A DNA stretch of 64,000 nucleotides from Erythrophleum ivorense (lineage: Eukaryota; Streptophyta; Magnoliopsida; Fabales; Fabaceae), in NCBI GenBank assembly GCA_026724425.1, contig JAIUCV010000001.1, positions 3,358,001 through 3,422,000 of the forward strand, given 5' to 3'. Position 1 is the first letter of the stretch; each line of letters starts with the position of its first letter. Of this stretch, positions 61,481-64,000 are shown piece by piece. The notes under the pieces are model-generated. The model saw nothing but the letters and a program-made list of their open reading frames with translations, searched no databases and was not told the origin of the DNA. The translations under genes were made by a program, and so were the position numbers.

Positions 61481-64000
61481 TCAAATCAATGCTAATCTTT
61501 TAGAAGATAATAGAAGATAGCATGCATAGTGTAATAAATGCTCCAGCAATGAGAAGGGAGGATACGGGTAAGGGGCAGGGAGCTAAACAGCCAGGCTTCA
61601 CATTCTCTCAAATTGTAGAGGGAAGTGGGAGTTTTTCTCACTGAACAGGGCAGATATATCCAGTTGATATCCTGGTTTAATCATTCTAGACTTGAGTCAC
61701 TAGTTAGCTCTCGAGCTCGGTTAGGCCCGACTTAAAAAAAATTAATTCGAGGCCTAAATTAAATTTGAGATTTTTGAGATTTGAATTTTATTCGAACCAA
61801 ACGCAAGCGTCGCATATAAAAATGGCCTTGAGCTCAGGCTTGAGGCTAGCTTGAATACATAATTGAATAATTATGAATTTGTCTTAATAGATGAAATTAC
61901 CACTTTTCCAAGTATTAAAAAAAAATACATGCATAATATATCTTATAAATTTTGAGATATTTTAGTGTTAAAAATGTATAATGTTTTAAAAAGCATATTT
62001 TTCAGTTAAATAAATTTGCATTGGGCCAGGTATGGACCTAAAACATTTTTAAACGAATCAAGTTTTGGCCCAAATATAAATTGGTGATAATAATGATGGT
62101 CGTAGCGGATGGAATTTCTATAATTAAACAATGTTTATCCTCCAAATATTTCCAAGAAGGTGGGTGAGATCCCAGTATGTATATATGGGATAAAAGATTC
62201 TTTTTTTTGGGGGGGGGGGGGGTTGGAATAAATCCCCTCCAAGGCTTTTTATGTGGAAATTGAGAAATTGCGCTTTTCCTATTAATGATATTCTCCAAAA
62301 ACATCTCTACAGATTTCTACTGATTGTTTCGTTCATCATATGATATCTTATTTCTCCATTACACTCTTATGATCTTTACTTGGCTCTTTCAAACAAGTGA
62401 TATTTGCTTATGTTGAAGAATCTTCCCCAAAAAGAAAAAAATACTCTCACATTTTTATCAGAGATTATTTTATAGACACTATATTTTAAAGAAAACGTTG
62501 CACAAAGTAGTCGAATCCTTAAGTAGTGGCTACTGCTTGCCTCTAGCAACAACTTTTAAATATTGTATATATGGTAGTTATAATTCTGATTAAGGTGCTA
62601 ATTTAAGTCATCATAGTGGACTATATAACCCATTGGACTTTAACCGGAAAAAAGATCCTCAAATGCACAACATTTGATTCCAAAATGGATTATGGAGTTT
62701 CAATCATCTTCGGATAGAAAATATAAATCAGACTCCCCTCCCCCCGCCCAAAAACAAAAAAAGATCCCTAAGTAATCTTTAAACCAAACTACTCTAAGCA
62801 CTCCTATGGGGAAAATTTGTTTATATAAGAATTTAAGAAGAAACTACTTAAGTGGTTTTTCATATCATGTCCAAAAAGAAAAAACTGTAAAAATGTGTGT
62901 TTGGGCTTTTATATATAAATATGCATTTGGTTTCTATTAGCGTTTTGCTCTAACGACAAACACCAAAAAGATAAAATATCATTTCTTAAAAAAAATAAGA
63001 ACATATTGTGGGAGAATAACTTTTTATTTATTTACCTATTTATAATGCATAATTTTAATAGGAAAAAGTGATAGGTAGTTATTTAATAATTTGTAACTTT
63101 TTAGTATCTTTTAGTATTTTTAATTTTTTCAAAAAATTTATTCACACGAGAAGTTAAAAATTAATTTTTTAAATAAAGAAAATACCTCTTAATTTTTATT
63201 CAAAAATTTTAATATTAAAATAAAAATTAAATTATTAAATTATATTAATTTTTAAATAAAAATAAATTGACATACACATTAATTTACAAATGTGCAAATT
63301 TAAATGGTTAAATTAAATGGAGTATATATATACATAGAATACCAGAGGAAGCTCACCAAAAGACGTAGTAAGTTCTTTATTTTTATTTTTTGATATGGAA
63401 GTAGCAAGTTCTTAGCTACATGTAGAGTTAATTTGTTTTTTTTTTTGGGCCAATTCACGTAGAGTGACGTTTGAGCTTAACAATATTTTTTTTTTAAGAA
63501 ACTGCATAAATGCACGTATACAAAATTATGCGGTCATATCAAATTATAATATTGCTTTTAATTCAATCCCTCATAAAATGAAAGAATAAAAAGGGAGAAT
63601 CTCAAATAATTGGACCGCATATGCACGATCAATAGATTACCTTCTCAGGTTCTGCGGTCTAATGAAAAACCAGAAGAATCTGAGCAATTAGCTAGGACTA
63701 TAATCCACTTTTTTTTTTTTTTATATGTAATATAGATATAGATTACATTTTGTACGTCTATATATCTCAGTGTTCTTGAAACCATATATTATATCTATGC
63801 TTCGGTTTCTTCTGGGAATTTTGTGGTGAACTTGAAGTGGAATTATGGCCTTGCCAAGGTAAAATTTCTCCTCTTAGCAGTGTGCTTACTTACACCACTG
63901 TCTTTTCTTTTTTTTGTTTTTTTGGTCTTTCAATATTATTATCAAGCTCCAATTGTTTGCTACAAGAAAAAAATCACATTTCATGATCCATCCATATCTT
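61481..64000. other. AT-rich intergenic DNA, no gene recognised
   Basis: It contains a 14-base G-run at 62209-62222, several T-runs, and from about 63760 a less AT-rich patch with ATGGCCTTGCCAAG directly before GTAAAA at 63859. That could be a first mini-exon of a gene lying mostly outside the window, but nothing further supports it. Confidence 0.4.

Noticed and set aside
63845..63858. Possible mini first exon ATGGCCTTGCCAAG followed by a GT donor
   Set aside because: Fourteen bases and a donor-like GT are too little without a second exon in the window.

Overview
The window is nuclear DNA from a dicot-like flowering plant. It is AT-rich, rich in microsatellites, and its genes are split by GT-AG introns whose exons join in frame. 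The plant families seen are a SEX4-type glucan phosphatase, a GT4-like glycosyltransferase and a SIAMESE-related CDK inhibitor. I cannot name the species. All product names rest on motifs recognised by eye and on family knowledge; no search was run.

Layout. 1-9752: a decayed, heavily rearranged endogenous pararetrovirus (Caulimoviridae). It holds fragments of a coat-protein-like region, protease, reverse transcriptase, RNase H, several small ORFs and repeated copies of the promoter/leader, in both orientations. Its left half is a long interrupted palindrome and its middle a 451-bp tandem array. One of its ORFs carries a Cys3His motif resembling the plant WRC domain. 9753-12240: AT-rich DNA with two large foldback elements. 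12467-22859 (+): a SEX4-type phosphoglucan phosphatase gene, 13 inferred exons, 408 aa, with a small terminal-inverted-repeat element in its last intron. 22860-28000: AT-rich intergenic DNA. 28185-37276 (+): a 14-exon gene for a 1047-aa type II membrane glycosyltransferase-like protein. 37277-49060: a long gene-poor stretch with microsatellites, another foldback of the 10-kb family, and a less AT-rich, G-box-containing island at 47.64-47.95 kb. 49183-49545 (+): an intronless SIAMESE-RELATED gene of 120 codons. 49546-55800: gene-poor, with a 112-bp tandem duplication and an unassigned GC-richer patch. About 55800-61480 (-): a degraded L1-type LINE. 61480-64000: no gene seen.

The three host genes look intact and share a strand. 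SEX4 acts in transitory starch breakdown in the plastid, the glycosyltransferase probably acts in the Golgi or another endomembrane, and the SMR protein acts on nuclear cyclin-CDK complexes; nothing in the sequence links them functionally. The most unusual material is in the viral block: the WRC-like motif, a protease-like fold without the catalytic triplet encoded just upstream of the real protease, a TAATG stop/start overlap, and the palindromic arrangement.
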